From positions 124,001-188,000 of the forward strand of contig JANQOR010000038.1 in the NCBI GenBank assembly GCA_028285685.1: DNA of 64,000 bases, written 5' to 3'. The position numbers were made by a program, and so were the translations under genes. Positions 36,990-46,900 of the stretch are shown here, one piece after another (positions within the stretch are counted from its first letter, which is position 1; the number at the start of each line of letters is the position of its first letter). A model generated the notes under the pieces. The model searched no databases. It worked only from the letters and a program-made list of their open reading frames with translations, and was not told the DNA's origin. The DNA comes from Cyclobacteriaceae bacterium. GTDB taxonomy: Bacteria; Bacteroidota; Bacteroidia; Cytophagales; Cyclobacteriaceae.

Positions 36990-37577
36990 ATGAAAAAGAG
37001 GGTATCAGATGATCTAGTAGCTGAGATAGCTAACAAAACGAAAGACGATATAGAAATTGATTATTCGACGGGCATTCCCGTAGAGTTCCAAGCAGAGTTG
37101 GGAAAGGTGTGTGTCACTTATGCCCAACTTGAGATGGATCTTTCTATGTTCATCTGGGCAATGATTGATCCGAACGATCAAAGTGTTGGACATGCAGTCA
37201 CCTGTGAACTGAGTATTAAAGGGCTTCGATTTCTGTGCAGCGCTTTGTTTAAGAGAAAAAGTCAAGATCTCGATCTGATCAAACAGCTGGACAAAATTCT
37301 CAAAAAGTCTGAGAGGCGGGTGGATCGCAGAAACAAAATTATTCACTCGACATTTGGATATCGAGATCAAACTGGGGAAGTAATTAGACTCAAAATAACC
37401 GCCAAAGGTGAGTTGAAGGCAGAGAATGAAGTTGTAAGGGTAAAGGAACTTCAAGATATTGCTAAGGATTTGCAACATTCAGCAGGCAGAATTCGGACCT
37501 TTTCGGGTGAAATGTTTAATCAGAAAATTTTGCAAAAACCGAAATGGGTAAATCTGACAACGACACGGCTTTTATAG
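36990..37577 (+). CDS. HEPN-like helical protein of unknown function
   Basis: A 195-residue, mostly helical protein. The segment RRNKIIHSTFG holds an RNxxxH motif (Arg114, Asn115, His119) like the RNase active site of HEPN domains. It is preceded by a helix beginning VTYAQLEMDLSMFIWAM. HEPN proteins often act as RNA-cutting toxins or in phage defence, but no obvious antitoxin lies beside it, so that role is only a possibility. I chose the ATG at 36990; a TTG at 36933 would add 19 residues and overlap the divergent gene's promoter region. Confidence 0.6.
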   Translation: MKKRVSDDLVAEIANKTKDDIEIDYSTGIPVEFQAELGKVCVTYAQLEMDLSMFIWAMIDPNDQSVGHAVTCELSIKGLRFLCSALFKRKSQDLDLIKQLDKILKKSERRVDRRNKIIHSTFGYRDQTGEVIRLKITAKGELKAENEVVRVKELQDIAKDLQHSAGRIRTFSGEMFNQKILQKPKWVNLTTTRLL

Positions 37578-37593
37578 GGTGATTACTTTCCCA

Positions 37594-37786
37594 TCAGCAG
37601 TTGATCACCTTCTTATTGTTTTCCTCCACTGTATTCATCAACCGTTGCTGCCCTTCCTGCAGTTTTCGCATTTCTTTTTGAATCGCTTCCCAGCGGATTT
37701 GGTCGATCTCCGAATTTAGCGCAATGTTCTGTTCTGTTGATGATATAAGCTCTTCTAGTTTGTCTAGTCGTCGAATGATCCGTCAT
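37594..37786 (-). pseudogene. Small coiled-coil gene with an apparent +1 frameshift
   Basis: On the minus strand, codons from 37782 to a TGA at 37596-37594 read as a convincing coiled coil of about 62 residues (RRLDKLEELISS, EIDQIRWEAIQKEMRKLQ, NTVEENNKKVINC). The frame has no ATG, GTG or TTG and is preceded by TGA. The only nearby start, ATG at 37786, 25 nt after the previous gene's stop, is one base out of frame. So it is a broken gene, a frameshifted gene, or it starts at an ATT codon. Confidence 0.5.
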
Positions 37787-37811
37787 AGCTGAGTTGAGGA
37801 AGGGTTGAGTG

Positions 37812-38450
37812 TTAGCTTTCCTCACCTGGTGGATCGCCCTTGTGATCATCAGTGTACTCGGGATCTTCGGGATGTCGATCGTATGTTGGTCCTTTTTGTG
37901 TCTTCCTGATGTAATCCTGTGCACCTGCTTTTTCTCCCAATTTCTCCCATTCTTCAAGATCCTTCTCTGCCCGTGCTTGAAATTCTTCATCCGTTTCTTC
38001 AGTGCTGGGCAAGCTCGTTTGCTGACCAATAAGAGAAGGTAAATCGTCCTTCTTTTTCTCGAAGATAAAATTGGTGCCCTTTGTGTACTTCAGCTGATCC
38101 ATTTTCAGCTCCAGTTGCTTCTTAAAGGCTTCGATCTCTTCCATCGATGCGCTCTCAAGGTTTAGTTCCGTTTTCCTACTCTCAGAGAGCTCGTCAGCCA
38201 TCTTAGCTGTTTCGACCATTGTCTTTTTGGCATCTGCCATATTCTTATAGGCTTCTGCCATGTTTTTCATCCCCTCAGATTGCTCCTTGAATACCTTCGC
38301 GTTGGTCATATCTTCTCCTCTGCCTACAAGCCATAGTATTGTTTTACCTAGCCACTTACCGAATCGTCTTAACTCCGACTTGAACTTGTTCTTAGGCTCA
38401 GCTTTGTATTTGTGTATTAATTCAGGCTCTTCTTTGTCTGAGGGAAACAT
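37812..38450 (-). CDS. Coiled-coil protein of unknown function
   Basis: A 212-residue highly charged protein. It has a short hydrophobic stretch near residues 33-43 (WLGKTILWLVG). A long coiled coil covers about 50-125, with repeats such as MKNMAEAYKNMADAKKTM, and the C-terminal tail is disordered and rich in Asp, Glu and Pro. It starts 5 nt after the upstream gene and is followed by the frameshifted coiled-coil gene, so the three probably form one transcript. No family is recognised. Confidence 0.65.
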   Translation of the reverse strand: MFPSDKEEPELIHKYKAEPKNKFKSELRRFGKWLGKTILWLVGRGEDMTNAKVFKEQSEGMKNMAEAYKNMADAKKTMVETAKMADELSESRKTELNLESASMEEIEAFKKQLELKMDQLKYTKGTNFIFEKKKDDLPSLIGQQTSLPSTEETDEEFQARAEKDLEEWEKLGEKAGAQDYIRKTQKGPTYDRHPEDPEYTDDHKGDPPGEES

Positions 38451-38455
38451 TGTGC

Positions 38456-39034
38456 TTACTCTTCGTGATCCAGGATTTTTACTTCATCAAAGGAGTAGGA
38501 AAGGCCGGATCCGCCTTCCATTTCATATAGGATCGAGAGGTCGGAAAGGACGTCGGCAATCTGTTCTTTGGATGCAGCTCCTGGATCGACGATTACCAGT
38601 AGGTGAGGCTCTTCAAATGTTGATGGGCCACTGTCTGGCCTTATAGCCGAATCGCTGTCCATTTCTTCCTCGACCTCAGTTCTAATTGATGCAACCTTGT
38701 AGAGTATATCACGCACTACCATGAGTGCCTTTGTATTCCATTGGACAGAACCACCGCTACTATCTGTTTGTGAGCCAACGAAGTACTTGTCGTCACCGGA
38801 CGGATAGATGACGTACGACAAGCGGGATGATTCAAACCTCTCAGTACGTCCTGATTTCATTGAGTGACGAATAATTCTTTCAAATCCGAAACAATCATTA
38901 TAGAGAACATGTACCACGCCACCACCCTTTTTGAATGTCAATTCATCTTTAAAAAAGGTGATTTCAATTCCAGTACTATCAAGATCATCTTGATACTTTT
39001 CCCTTATTGTTTTTTCAATTTCAGGTATTTTCAT
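38456..39034 (-). CDS. Unknown protein with a C-terminal GAASKE-type domain
   Basis: A 192-residue protein. The N-terminal 120 residues are predicted alpha/beta. The last ~55 residues (LLVIVDPGAASKEQIADVLS, then LYEMEGGSGLSY) match a short pattern I associate with uncharacterised bacterial proteins, with an ASKE-I-x-x-x-L-S-x-L-S-x-L-Y core and a G-G-S-G turn. The function of that region is not known to me. The start overlaps the stop of a 29-codon ORF by ATGA. Confidence 0.65.
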   Translation of the reverse strand: MKIPEIEKTIREKYQDDLDSTGIEITFFKDELTFKKGGGVVHVLYNDCFGFERIIRHSMKSGRTERFESSRLSYVIYPSGDDKYFVGSQTDSSGGSVQWNTKALMVVRDILYKVASIRTEVEEEMDSDSAIRPDSGPSTFEEPHLLVIVDPGAASKEQIADVLSDLSILYEMEGGSGLSYSFDEVKILDHEE

Positions 39035-39120
39035 CCTTCTAAATCATTTTTCAAATTTCTCCATCTTCTCATCAACAACCGCCATTTTCCACCTTTAAGC
39101 ACATCTTCGAAGGCGGCCAT
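39031..39120 (-). CDS. Possible 29-residue protein, coupled to the next gene
   Basis: ATG at 39120 to TGA at 39033-39031, overlapping the next gene's ATG as ATGA. The product is basic (LMRRWRNLKN). An in-frame stop lies upstream. The overlap suggests translational coupling, either as a tiny protein or as a leader that controls the 192-residue protein. It is too short to judge further. Confidence 0.4.
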   Translation of the reverse strand: MAAFEDVLKGGKWRLLMRRWRNLKNDLEG

Positions 39121-39280
39121 ATGTGATGGTAGCAACTGTTCCTATACCGAAGATAACGGATAACGTTAATAAAAAGTGAATGATTCGCCCGTTCGCTGAC
39201 AAGCTAAACGATTGTTTTTTGGTGACGAGATACTCAAAGACTCTGAATGTTCGGAATCCCATGCCTCATGCTTTTTACAT

Positions 39281-39331
39281 GCCTGCTACCGGGTACAATA
39301 CTCCAGTGTACTCGTTAGCAGAGGCTTTTTT
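39281..39331 (+). terminator. Orphan terminator-like hairpin
   Basis: GCCTGCTA (39281-39288) pairs with TAGCAGAGGC (39316-39325, one bulged A), with GTAC/GTAC inside, followed by six T residues. The plus strand has no gene before it for over 1.5 kb. It may end a small RNA beginning somewhere after 39120, or stop antisense transcription into the LytTR gene. Confidence 0.4.
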
Positions 39332-39339
39332 ATTTTCTA

Positions 39340-40074
39340 CTAATCAGATTCTCCCAAATTCAGCTGATAGAATTTTTCAAGTGCTTTTTTAAAGCTGACT
39401 CGATAATTGCGTCCTATCGGCAACGACTCGCTGTCTACCTTCACCCGTGCACTGCCCACTCTGTCCAACCTTTTGGCATTAATGATATACGATCGATGTA
39501 TCCTGATAAAGGGCTGGCCTTGTAAATCAGATTCCCATTGTGACATGGTCTTAAGAATTAAATGACTTTCATTGGCGCATATGACTTTTGTGTAATCTTT
39601 CTCTGCCTTGATGTATCGAATGTCTTCGGAAATTATTTTAATATAGTCCTTACCATCCTTCACCAATAAAAAATGGCCGACTTCATTATCAGTTGTTTGT
39701 TCTCTGGATTTAAGAGTGGCAACTCCCGATAGGCGAGAGATGGCTTTTAAGAATCTTTCAAAAGAAAAAGGTTTCAGAAGGTAGTCCAGAACTTCATATT
39801 CATAAGATTCAAGAGCGAACTCATCTGAACCCGTCGTCATGATCACTCTGGGCCTCATTTTGAATGACTTAAGAAAATCAATTCCTGACATTTGTGGCAG
39901 GGCAATATCAAGGAAAACCAGGTCAATGTCATCGTCACTTAGCGATTCAATGGCTTGCAATGGATTTGCGTATATTCCTTGCAGCTTCAAAAATGGCAGT
40001 CTTCCAATGTAGTCGGATATTATTTTTTGTGATGGTACTTCGTCCTCAATAACAAGGCAGCTAATCTCTTTCAT
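39340..40074 (-). CDS. LytTR-family response regulator
   Basis: A 244-residue regulator with a receiver domain (phospho-acceptor Asp56 in LVFLDIALP, conserved Lys in YLLKPF) and a C-terminal LytTR DNA-binding domain (about 140-235: IRYIKAEKDYTKVIC, FIRIHRSYIINAKRLD, LPIGRNYRVSFKKAL). It overlaps the kinase gene by 14 nt. Targets are not visible. Confidence 0.92.
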   Translation of the reverse strand: MKEISCLVIEDEVPSQKIISDYIGRLPFLKLQGIYANPLQAIESLSDDDIDLVFLDIALPQMSGIDFLKSFKMRPRVIMTTGSDEFALESYEYEVLDYLLKPFSFERFLKAISRLSGVATLKSREQTTDNEVGHFLLVKDGKDYIKIISEDIRYIKAEKDYTKVICANESHLILKTMSQWESDLQGQPFIRIHRSYIINAKRLDRVGSARVKVDSESLPIGRNYRVSFKKALEKFYQLNLGESD

Positions 40075-41089
40075 TTTCCAAGTTGATTTGAAGTTTTAAA
40101 TTATGCGTTCCGTCACTGGTATTTATGTCGAGATGATGAAGGTCGGGGTATTGTAGTTCCAGTTGCTTGTTAATGTTTTCCATTCCGATCTTGTTGGAAT
40201 CGCCCTCCGTGTTACCAATGCTATTTTCGGTAGCCAGCGTCAGTTTTTGACCTTCGACGATCAAATCAATATGTATCCGAAGGTTTTCGGAGTTGAAACT
40301 ATGCTTAAAGCAATTTTCGACGATAGAAAGTAAAAGTGCTGGTGCTACTGAAATGTTGGAAAGATCCCCTGAGACTTTAAATGAGATGTCACTGTAATCT
40401 GAGGTTCGTAATTTTTGAAGGCTGATGAAGTTGTCCACTTGTTCCACTTCTGCTTGAAGTGGAACGACTTTGGATGTTGACTTTTTCAACAAATACCTCA
40501 TCAGCGATGAAAGTTTCAAAATCATTTTGGCAGTTTTTGGACTTTCATCCATAGCCTCTGAGTAGATGCTTGTGATCGTGTTGAAGAGGAGATGAGGGTT
40601 AAGTTGAGATTTGAGGAAATTAAGCTCAGTCAATGCTTTCTCCTTTTTCAATTCTTCGACCTTACGCACTCTTTCTTTTGCATCCCAGATCATTTTGAAA
40701 GCAATAAATATTACAACCGTTGGAATGAATTGCGTGACGGAGTGCCAAACATCGTACAGGTTTATCTCGCTTCCGCTTCCTTCCGGATAAAGAATGGGTT
40801 CCAGAACCATTTCCTCAATGAATGTACTTGTCAGAATCAAGATGGTTGTCCATAGGGTAAAGGCAGCATATTTTGCCTGATGCAAACTGGCGGGGATAAG
40901 AACAAAAAGTATGAAACTGATACTTGCAAAATGATTGAATGCCTGAATAAAATAACCTAAATCAAGCGCAGTCGAGGTTTTGGATGGAGTGTATGCCGGA
41001 GCGAGTAAGTAGAGTATCCAGACCAGGAGATATATAGCGACTTCTTGCCTTTTAGGTCGTTCAACAGTTCTGGTAATAGAAATCGACAT
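40061..41089 (-). CDS. LytS/YehU-type sensor histidine kinase
   Basis: A 342-residue membrane kinase with four predicted membrane segments in the first ~140 residues and a short coiled coil. The His_kinase box is LNFLKSQLNPHLLFNTITSI. A reduced HATPase domain follows, with LLSIVENCFKHS and GMENINKQLELQYP. It is paired with the LytTR regulator. The signal is unknown. Confidence 0.9.
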   Translation of the reverse strand: MSISITRTVERPKRQEVAIYLLVWILYLLAPAYTPSKTSTALDLGYFIQAFNHFASISFILFVLIPASLHQAKYAAFTLWTTILILTSTFIEEMVLEPILYPEGSGSEINLYDVWHSVTQFIPTVVIFIAFKMIWDAKERVRKVEELKKEKALTELNFLKSQLNPHLLFNTITSIYSEAMDESPKTAKMILKLSSLMRYLLKKSTSKVVPLQAEVEQVDNFISLQKLRTSDYSDISFKVSGDLSNISVAPALLLSIVENCFKHSFNSENLRIHIDLIVEGQKLTLATENSIGNTEGDSNKIGMENINKQLELQYPDLHHLDINTSDGTHNLKLQINLENERD

Positions 41090-41324
41090 GCTGTAAATAA
41101 ACGGACTTTCTTTCGAAAAGAACCTCTCAAATTCTCCGCAGAATTAAGATGTCTGGACAAGTTTGGGAGAAAACTGACAAGCGGCCTCAGTGCGATTTAA
41201 CCGGACGAATGACACTTATCCCAGAAGTTTAGTCGAGTGTCGACTCAAAGTAGTACCAGGGAGAATATTTTTTTATACGTGATTTTCAAACAGGAAAATT
41301 GTGGGCACCAAAAGGGTTAAAAAA

Positions 41325-41906
41325 ATGAAGTCCATCAGACAGCTACCTGTAAGTCATATACTAGCAATTCTCCTGCTGGGCCTATCTTCCAACCTGATTG
41401 CTCAGGATGAATGGAGGTTGGATCCCAATCATTCCACCCTTCATTTCAAGGTAGTACATATGGCAATTTCTGAAGTTGTCGGTGAGTTCACTGACTTCTC
41501 TGTTGAGATGAGCGCAGGTCCTGATTTTGCCGATGCTGAAATCACTTTTCAAGCTACCACAAAAAGTATTGATACTGGTGTGGCTGGGCGAGACAAGCAC
41601 CTTCGCGCGGACGATTATTTTGATGCAATCGAATTTCCTACAATCATTTTTCGAAGTAAGGAAATGAAGAATACAGGCAATAAATTTTATAAGCTGTCCG
41701 GAGAACTTACGATGAAAGGTGTGACAAAGAGTATTGTACTAGACGTCAACCATCTGGGGACTATAACTCGACAAAATGGATCAGTGAAAGCGGGGTTTAA
41801 GATCACTGGGAAATTAAATCGAATGGATTTTGGAGTAAATGGAGGTAGCGTCACGGTTTCTGACGAGGTAACCGTAGAAGGGAATTTTCAAATGGTGAAG
41901 CAATGA
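41325..41906 (+). CDS. YceI-family periplasmic protein
   Basis: A 193-residue lipocalin-like protein with a Sec signal peptide (about 1-27, ending LIAQ). Family motifs are WRLDPNHSTLHFKVVHM, AGRDKHLRADDYFDAIEFPTIIFRS split across residues 70-95, and GELTMKGVTKSI. YceI proteins bind isoprenoid-type lipids, but the ligand here is unknown. I chose the internal ATG because the eight residues upstream are basic and disturb the signal. It overlaps the next gene by ATGA. Confidence 0.9.
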   Translation: MKSIRQLPVSHILAILLLGLSSNLIAQDEWRLDPNHSTLHFKVVHMAISEVVGEFTDFSVEMSAGPDFADAEITFQATTKSIDTGVAGRDKHLRADDYFDAIEFPTIIFRSKEMKNTGNKFYKLSGELTMKGVTKSIVLDVNHLGTITRQNGSVKAGFKITGKLNRMDFGVNGGSVTVSDEVTVEGNFQMVKQ

Positions 41907-42820
41907 GGGGCAATAGACCTCCAGGACAACAGGTTTTTGTCGGTTTGGTGATTTTGCTAACATGTACATCTTTACTGGCTCAAGATCCTTGTGACAACTT
42001 CCATCCGCACTGGTCCCCTGATGGGGAAAAGATCGTCTTTGATGGGAAACGGGGAGAAATACATGAGATTTTCGTTTATAACTTCAGGACTTCTGCTGTC
42101 ATTCAACTTACGAATAGTCCAGGTAGAGATGCTCACCCATACTGGTCACCCGATGGTGAACGAATAGTTTTTCAATCCCAACGAAATCCTGATCAGCGGT
42201 TTCAATCTGACATATATGTGATGGATGCTGATGGTACGAACCTTCGGAAATTGACGAAGAAGAGAGGCTTCAGCGGAGTACCCAGTTGGTCACCAGATGG
42301 GAAGTTCATTTTGTATCAGTTCAAGCCCGTTCTGAGAGAGGAAGATTTTACTAAGAACTTCTGGAACCTTTACCTCATTTCAGCTGATGGTCACAAAGAA
42401 AAGAGACTGACAAACATGGACATCGATGATCAGGTGCCAAATTGGGCTCCCGACAGTCGAAAAATTGTTTTTCACAGTGATCGGGCAGGTATCAGTGAAT
42501 TATTTACAATGCATATCGATGGATCCAACTTGACACAACTTACCGATAATGAATTTAATGATCGGGCAGCTTCCTTTTCTCCGGATGGCCAAACGATCGC
42601 TTTTAGTTCCGTCCGTGAAGGGACGCGGGAGCTGTACCTCATAGGGTTAGATGGAAAGAAAACCCGTCAACTGACGAAAGATTATGATGTTTATGGAATT
42701 CCTGCCTGGGCCCCTGACGGCACTCGAATAGCCTTTCACGCAAGCAAATCCGGCAAATCCGAGATATATGTAGTGGATTTAATGACGAGGAATATCAAAC
42801 GTATCACGAACTGTAGATGA
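41903..42820 (+). CDS. TolB-like beta-propeller protein
   Basis: A 305-residue exported protein with a signal peptide (about 1-26) and about six PD40 repeats, seen as HPHWSPDGEKIVF, HPYWSPDGERIVF, VPSWSPDGKFILY, VPNWAPDSRKIVF, and so on. It probably folds as a six-bladed propeller in the periplasm or on the surface. It overlaps both neighbours by 4 nt, so the three genes form a coupled operon. Function is unknown. Confidence 0.85.
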   Translation: MRGNRPPGQQVFVGLVILLTCTSLLAQDPCDNFHPHWSPDGEKIVFDGKRGEIHEIFVYNFRTSAVIQLTNSPGRDAHPYWSPDGERIVFQSQRNPDQRFQSDIYVMDADGTNLRKLTKKRGFSGVPSWSPDGKFILYQFKPVLREEDFTKNFWNLYLISADGHKEKRLTNMDIDDQVPNWAPDSRKIVFHSDRAGISELFTMHIDGSNLTQLTDNEFNDRAASFSPDGQTIAFSSVREGTRELYLIGLDGKKTRQLTKDYDVYGIPAWAPDGTRIAFHASKSGKSEIYVVDLMTRNIKRITNCR

Positions 42821-43851
42821 CAATGAAAACACACAATCTCCGCAGAAAAAACAGCTTAGTTATTGGTTGCCTCTTATTAGTTCTCCACACCGTAATTCCT
42901 TCCGCCCGGGCGCAGGGAACAGAAGTAGCCTTCGAAATTCCTGAACCAGACCTAGTTCCGGAAGGCATAGCTTTCGATCTACGAAGTGAACGATTCTTTG
43001 TTAGCAGCACATTTAAAAGAAAAATAGTTCAGGTGAACAAGGAAGGTAGAAGCACGGACTTTATTAAGTCTGGACAACATGGATTGTTAGGTGTGGTTGG
43101 TATGCGTGTAGATGAGGAACGACGGATATTATGGGCGTTGAGTGGAAATGCAGGACCAGGGATGCCAATGATAAATCCTATCCCAAACGGGGAGGGTGTA
43201 TCAAGAGTTCATAAATTCAACCTTGACACACGAGAGTTGTTGGGAATGTACGAGTTAAGTAATCAGGAGGAAAGGAATTTCTTGAACGACCTGGCAGTAG
43301 CTAAAAATGGAGATGTATACATAACGGATACAAGAACCAAACGCATCTACAAGATAGATCAAGCCACCGACGAACTGAATCTATTTGTCCAGTTGGAGAA
43401 GTCCATGTCACCCAATGGGATCGATTTCAGTTCCGATCAGCAGTTTTTGTTTATTGCAGTTTATGGGGGAAAAAATGTTGTCAGACTTAATCTTGGAGAT
43501 AAGTCACTAAAAACTATTGAATTGCCGGAAGGGGAACGAATTTCGGCTGATGGCTTGTGCTTTTTCAACAACACATTGCTGGCGATTCAGCCTTGGAACA
43601 AAGAGCGCATTATCACTCAATATAAGCTAGATCCAAGTTTGCAAAAAATCGGCCAATTCAGGGTACTAGATAGCGATAATGCTAATTTTTCTCAGCCCAC
43701 AACTGGTGTGATTGTTGGAGATTACCTGTATTGCATTGCGAATAGTCAGTTGCAGCTGTTTAAAAAAATCTATACCGATGGTATGAACAAAAAGGAATTA
43801 CTCAACAACCCTGTCGTACTTCGAATTCAGCTCGAGCGAGGAGCATGGTGA
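42817..43851 (+). CDS. SMP-30/NHL-type beta-propeller protein
   Basis: A 344-residue exported protein with a signal peptide (about 1-33, ending SARAQ). Propeller repeats include LVPEGIAFDLRSERFFVSS, LNDLAVAKNGDVYITDT, and SPNGIDFSSDQQFLFIAV. The pattern fits the SMP-30/gluconolactonase-like or strictosidine-synthase-like group, but catalytic activity cannot be assumed. It is the last gene of the YceI operon. Confidence 0.82.
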   Translation: MTMKTHNLRRKNSLVIGCLLLVLHTVIPSARAQGTEVAFEIPEPDLVPEGIAFDLRSERFFVSSTFKRKIVQVNKEGRSTDFIKSGQHGLLGVVGMRVDEERRILWALSGNAGPGMPMINPIPNGEGVSRVHKFNLDTRELLGMYELSNQEERNFLNDLAVAKNGDVYITDTRTKRIYKIDQATDELNLFVQLEKSMSPNGIDFSSDQQFLFIAVYGGKNVVRLNLGDKSLKTIELPEGERISADGLCFFNNTLLAIQPWNKERIITQYKLDPSLQKIGQFRVLDSDNANFSQPTTGVIVGDYLYCIANSQLQLFKKIYTDGMNKKELLNNPVVLRIQLERGAW

Positions 43852-43940
43852 ACAGCTGAGACCGATTGCGTTTACTTAATGATCTTAAGCATTGAATGAA
43901 GTTGATTGAGGCGAAGTAGGAGCTACCATCCAATCCAATT

Positions 43941-46900
43941 TCACTTCACCGAAATGATTTTCTGTTCATGAATCAGTTTTCCATTCTGGGTGATTCCTTG
44001 AATATCGATAAGTAAATCAGTAGCACGGTCGGATGTGTAGAATTCGAGTTCCGCTTTATCAAAGTTTGAAAACGAAACATCGGGATTCCAGTAAACCGTA
44101 TTTCTAAGGTCTTTGTAGTCGACATCTACTTTCAAAGTACTGTAGTCAGGACTTTGAAAAGTATTTGGTGTATAGAAAGCATTCTTATATGTGAAGGACT
44201 TTATGAACTGATCAGATGTTGCTTCACCGGTTGACTCTGATCGCTTGGTAAAAAATGCCACGATCCCTTGCGCTCCTCTCGCACCAAAAGCTGCTGCCCG
44301 TGTCCCCGTGTAAACTTCAATGGATTCGATTTCGGACGGACTGATAGACATTACCTGTTCGTCATCTACGGGGACGTTATTCAGCAGTATGCGTGCCCAT
44401 TGTGTGGAGTTGAAGGTCTTGGGACCTCTGATGAGAATCCGTTGAATATGTGGATTAACAGTAGAGTTATTTCCTGCAGGCGACCTTATCACATTGACTC
44501 CTGGAACACTGCGAACATAGTCGTAGATATGATGGAAAGTTTCGTGACCCACGACTTCCTTGGCTGTTACAGAGTAGTTACCTTTTCCAAGAATACCGAT
44601 GCGAGGATCCACGTCAATATCTAATCTTCGCGAACTTATTTCCACTTCATCCAACAATTGATAGTCATCCAGATTCAAAGTTAAAGTCCGCTGAAAGGCT
44701 AGCTCATCGGCTTCATCCTTACTATTGTCAATCGGGTTATAGTCGAGTAAATGATTCCAACTATAATCCTCACTTCTGTTGACGCCACTATCTATTTTTA
44801 GAATGGGATTCACCACACGACCATTGGGATTATTCAAGTTTAAAACCAGCGTATCTGAAGTCTCGATATCCAAGTTTTCGAAGACGAAGTAGCCATTTGA
44901 CTCAACAGAGGCTAGATTAACTGAACCGGTGGCTCGATTGAGTAAGTTGATATTTATGTTCTTATAGGGCTTTCCATTTTCTCGCAAGACAGAACCCTCC
45001 ATAGCAATTCCCGGAGGACTAAAATCCAAAGAATCGTATGAATTGGTAAGAAAATCTTTCCAGGCAAATCTTCTCCAAGAGTAGATGAGCATATATAGAT
45101 CAGAAAACTTGGCAAAGTCACCTTCAAATTGGAATGCACCCTGTGCAGGTATGTTAATACCTAAATCGGAAATGACATCTACATAGGAGATAATACCGGG
45201 AGCCTGACTGGCTTGGTCCAGATCAAGTACTGAGATGGACAGATCGGTGAAGAGGGTATCACTGCTTTCCAATAGTGACGAAATCTCAAATGTTACTTTT
45301 TCACGGCTAGCATAGTCCGTTTTATCTAGATCAACGGATATACTTGGCTCGTTGCTTCCTGCTTTATAAACCAATCGTTCTGCTAGTGGTCGCTTCCCAA
45401 AATCGAAAAGTGTAAGGTGGTTGATGCCTGGCTTTAGATCATCCCAGTAAATTTCAACTGGAACTTCCGAGCGAGAGCTATTTAACTTCTTAAAATAAAC
45501 GGTTTGTCCCTTGTTATGAATCAGTAAATACAGATCGGCTTTTTTGTAGTCATCAGAAACTTTGACTCTGATGTCAAGATCATTGCTGTTAGTCTCAGTT
45601 GAGATGGTAGCTCCCTCTGAAAGAACTCTTGGTAAATCGAATTCTTTAGCTACTCCTTCAACCTTAACATAATAGCGTTTTTCCACCGTGGGGTTAAGCT
45701 GAAATAAACCCATTCCATTGCTCTGGGGCACTAGTTGCAGAAGCTCTTTTTCGTCCTCGAAGAGCGTTCCATTGAAGAAAGTGCGATTGTATCTGAAACC
45801 GATTGTCGTTTCAATTCCATCTATAAGATCCCCACCCTCCGGGAAGAATTCAAGGTTAGGTTTTGAATCAGGGGTTGTTTGAACATCTCCAGTGAATCCG
45901 GTCACATGAATTACCCTTCGAAAATTAGAAGCCAAATCTCTTGAAGACATCCGATCAGTGAATGCTCTGATCAGGTAGTCTCCCTCAGTAAGAGTCTCGA
46001 CAAGGTTAAAGTTGGCCGAAGCTCCGCCGTTAACTGAATTTAGCCGATGATGAAAGAGAGTTTCACCATCAATGTTAAGAAGTTGCAAATGGATCAAGGA
46101 TGGTACATTTACCGGTAAATGACTAATTGCATTCATCAGATACGTTCTCATCCAGACGGTTTCACCAGCATAGTAGGATTCCTTGTCTGTCCTGACAAAG
46201 AGTTTTTCGGGATTCCACTTCTCATAAGCATCAAAAGCTTTGTCGAAAGAGGCAGTGACCTCCGTATCAGTTGTCACTTGCTGTTTGAAGAACTCATCGT
46301 CAAATCGCAAGTATTCTAACGGCAACAGAGTTGAGACACCTTCTAAAGTCAGATAGCCGGAAATCGCAAAACTTGTAGGATCTTTTGGAACTCCATGAGA
46401 AGTTAGTCTAAGAGGTTGATTGTCCCGACTAGCAATCATCGAAGACTGAGATTCACCTTCATGATACTCCAGGTGGTAATTGATTTGAACCGGACCTTTG
46501 CCGTAAAACAGCCATTCATTTCCCCTCGGACGTAAATCCGGCTTAATTTTTTGATTGCCTGATGCCGGGCTAACTGATTCTACTGTATAGCCGGATTCTC
46601 TCCAGTTTCCATTGATCGCGGTCTTAAAAAAATGTGGAATTGAACCATTGTAAGCAATCACTCTGTTAGCTTTCCATTTTTCTAAGTCAAAAACACTTTT
46701 CGGTTGTTGTTGGACAAAATGAAAGTACCCATTGAATTCGAAGACTTCTTTTAGTTTCTGAAACCGGTTGAGGTCGAGCTTCACATTAAAACCAAGAGCG
46801 TTGTTTTCTATTTCAATAGGTTGACTAGCGTGAGCATTGAAATTGCTTTTGTCACCTTTGAATGTAATTACCCAGGGATTTTTGATTTCACATTGCTTCG

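Noticed and set aside
37583-37612. GGTGAT/ATCACC hairpin after the HEPN-like gene
   Set aside because: Six base pairs with a long loop and no T tract; too weak to call a terminator.
37613-38029. A 138-codon minus-strand frame over the coiled-coil genes
   Set aside because: Out of frame with two coiled-coil frames that look better; only its ATG at 37786 is relevant to the frameshift question.
35760-39120. Genomic island integrated at tRNA-Leu(CAA)
   Set aside because: No integrase and no direct repeat of the tRNA 3' end was found downstream, so the hypothetical cluster cannot be called an island.
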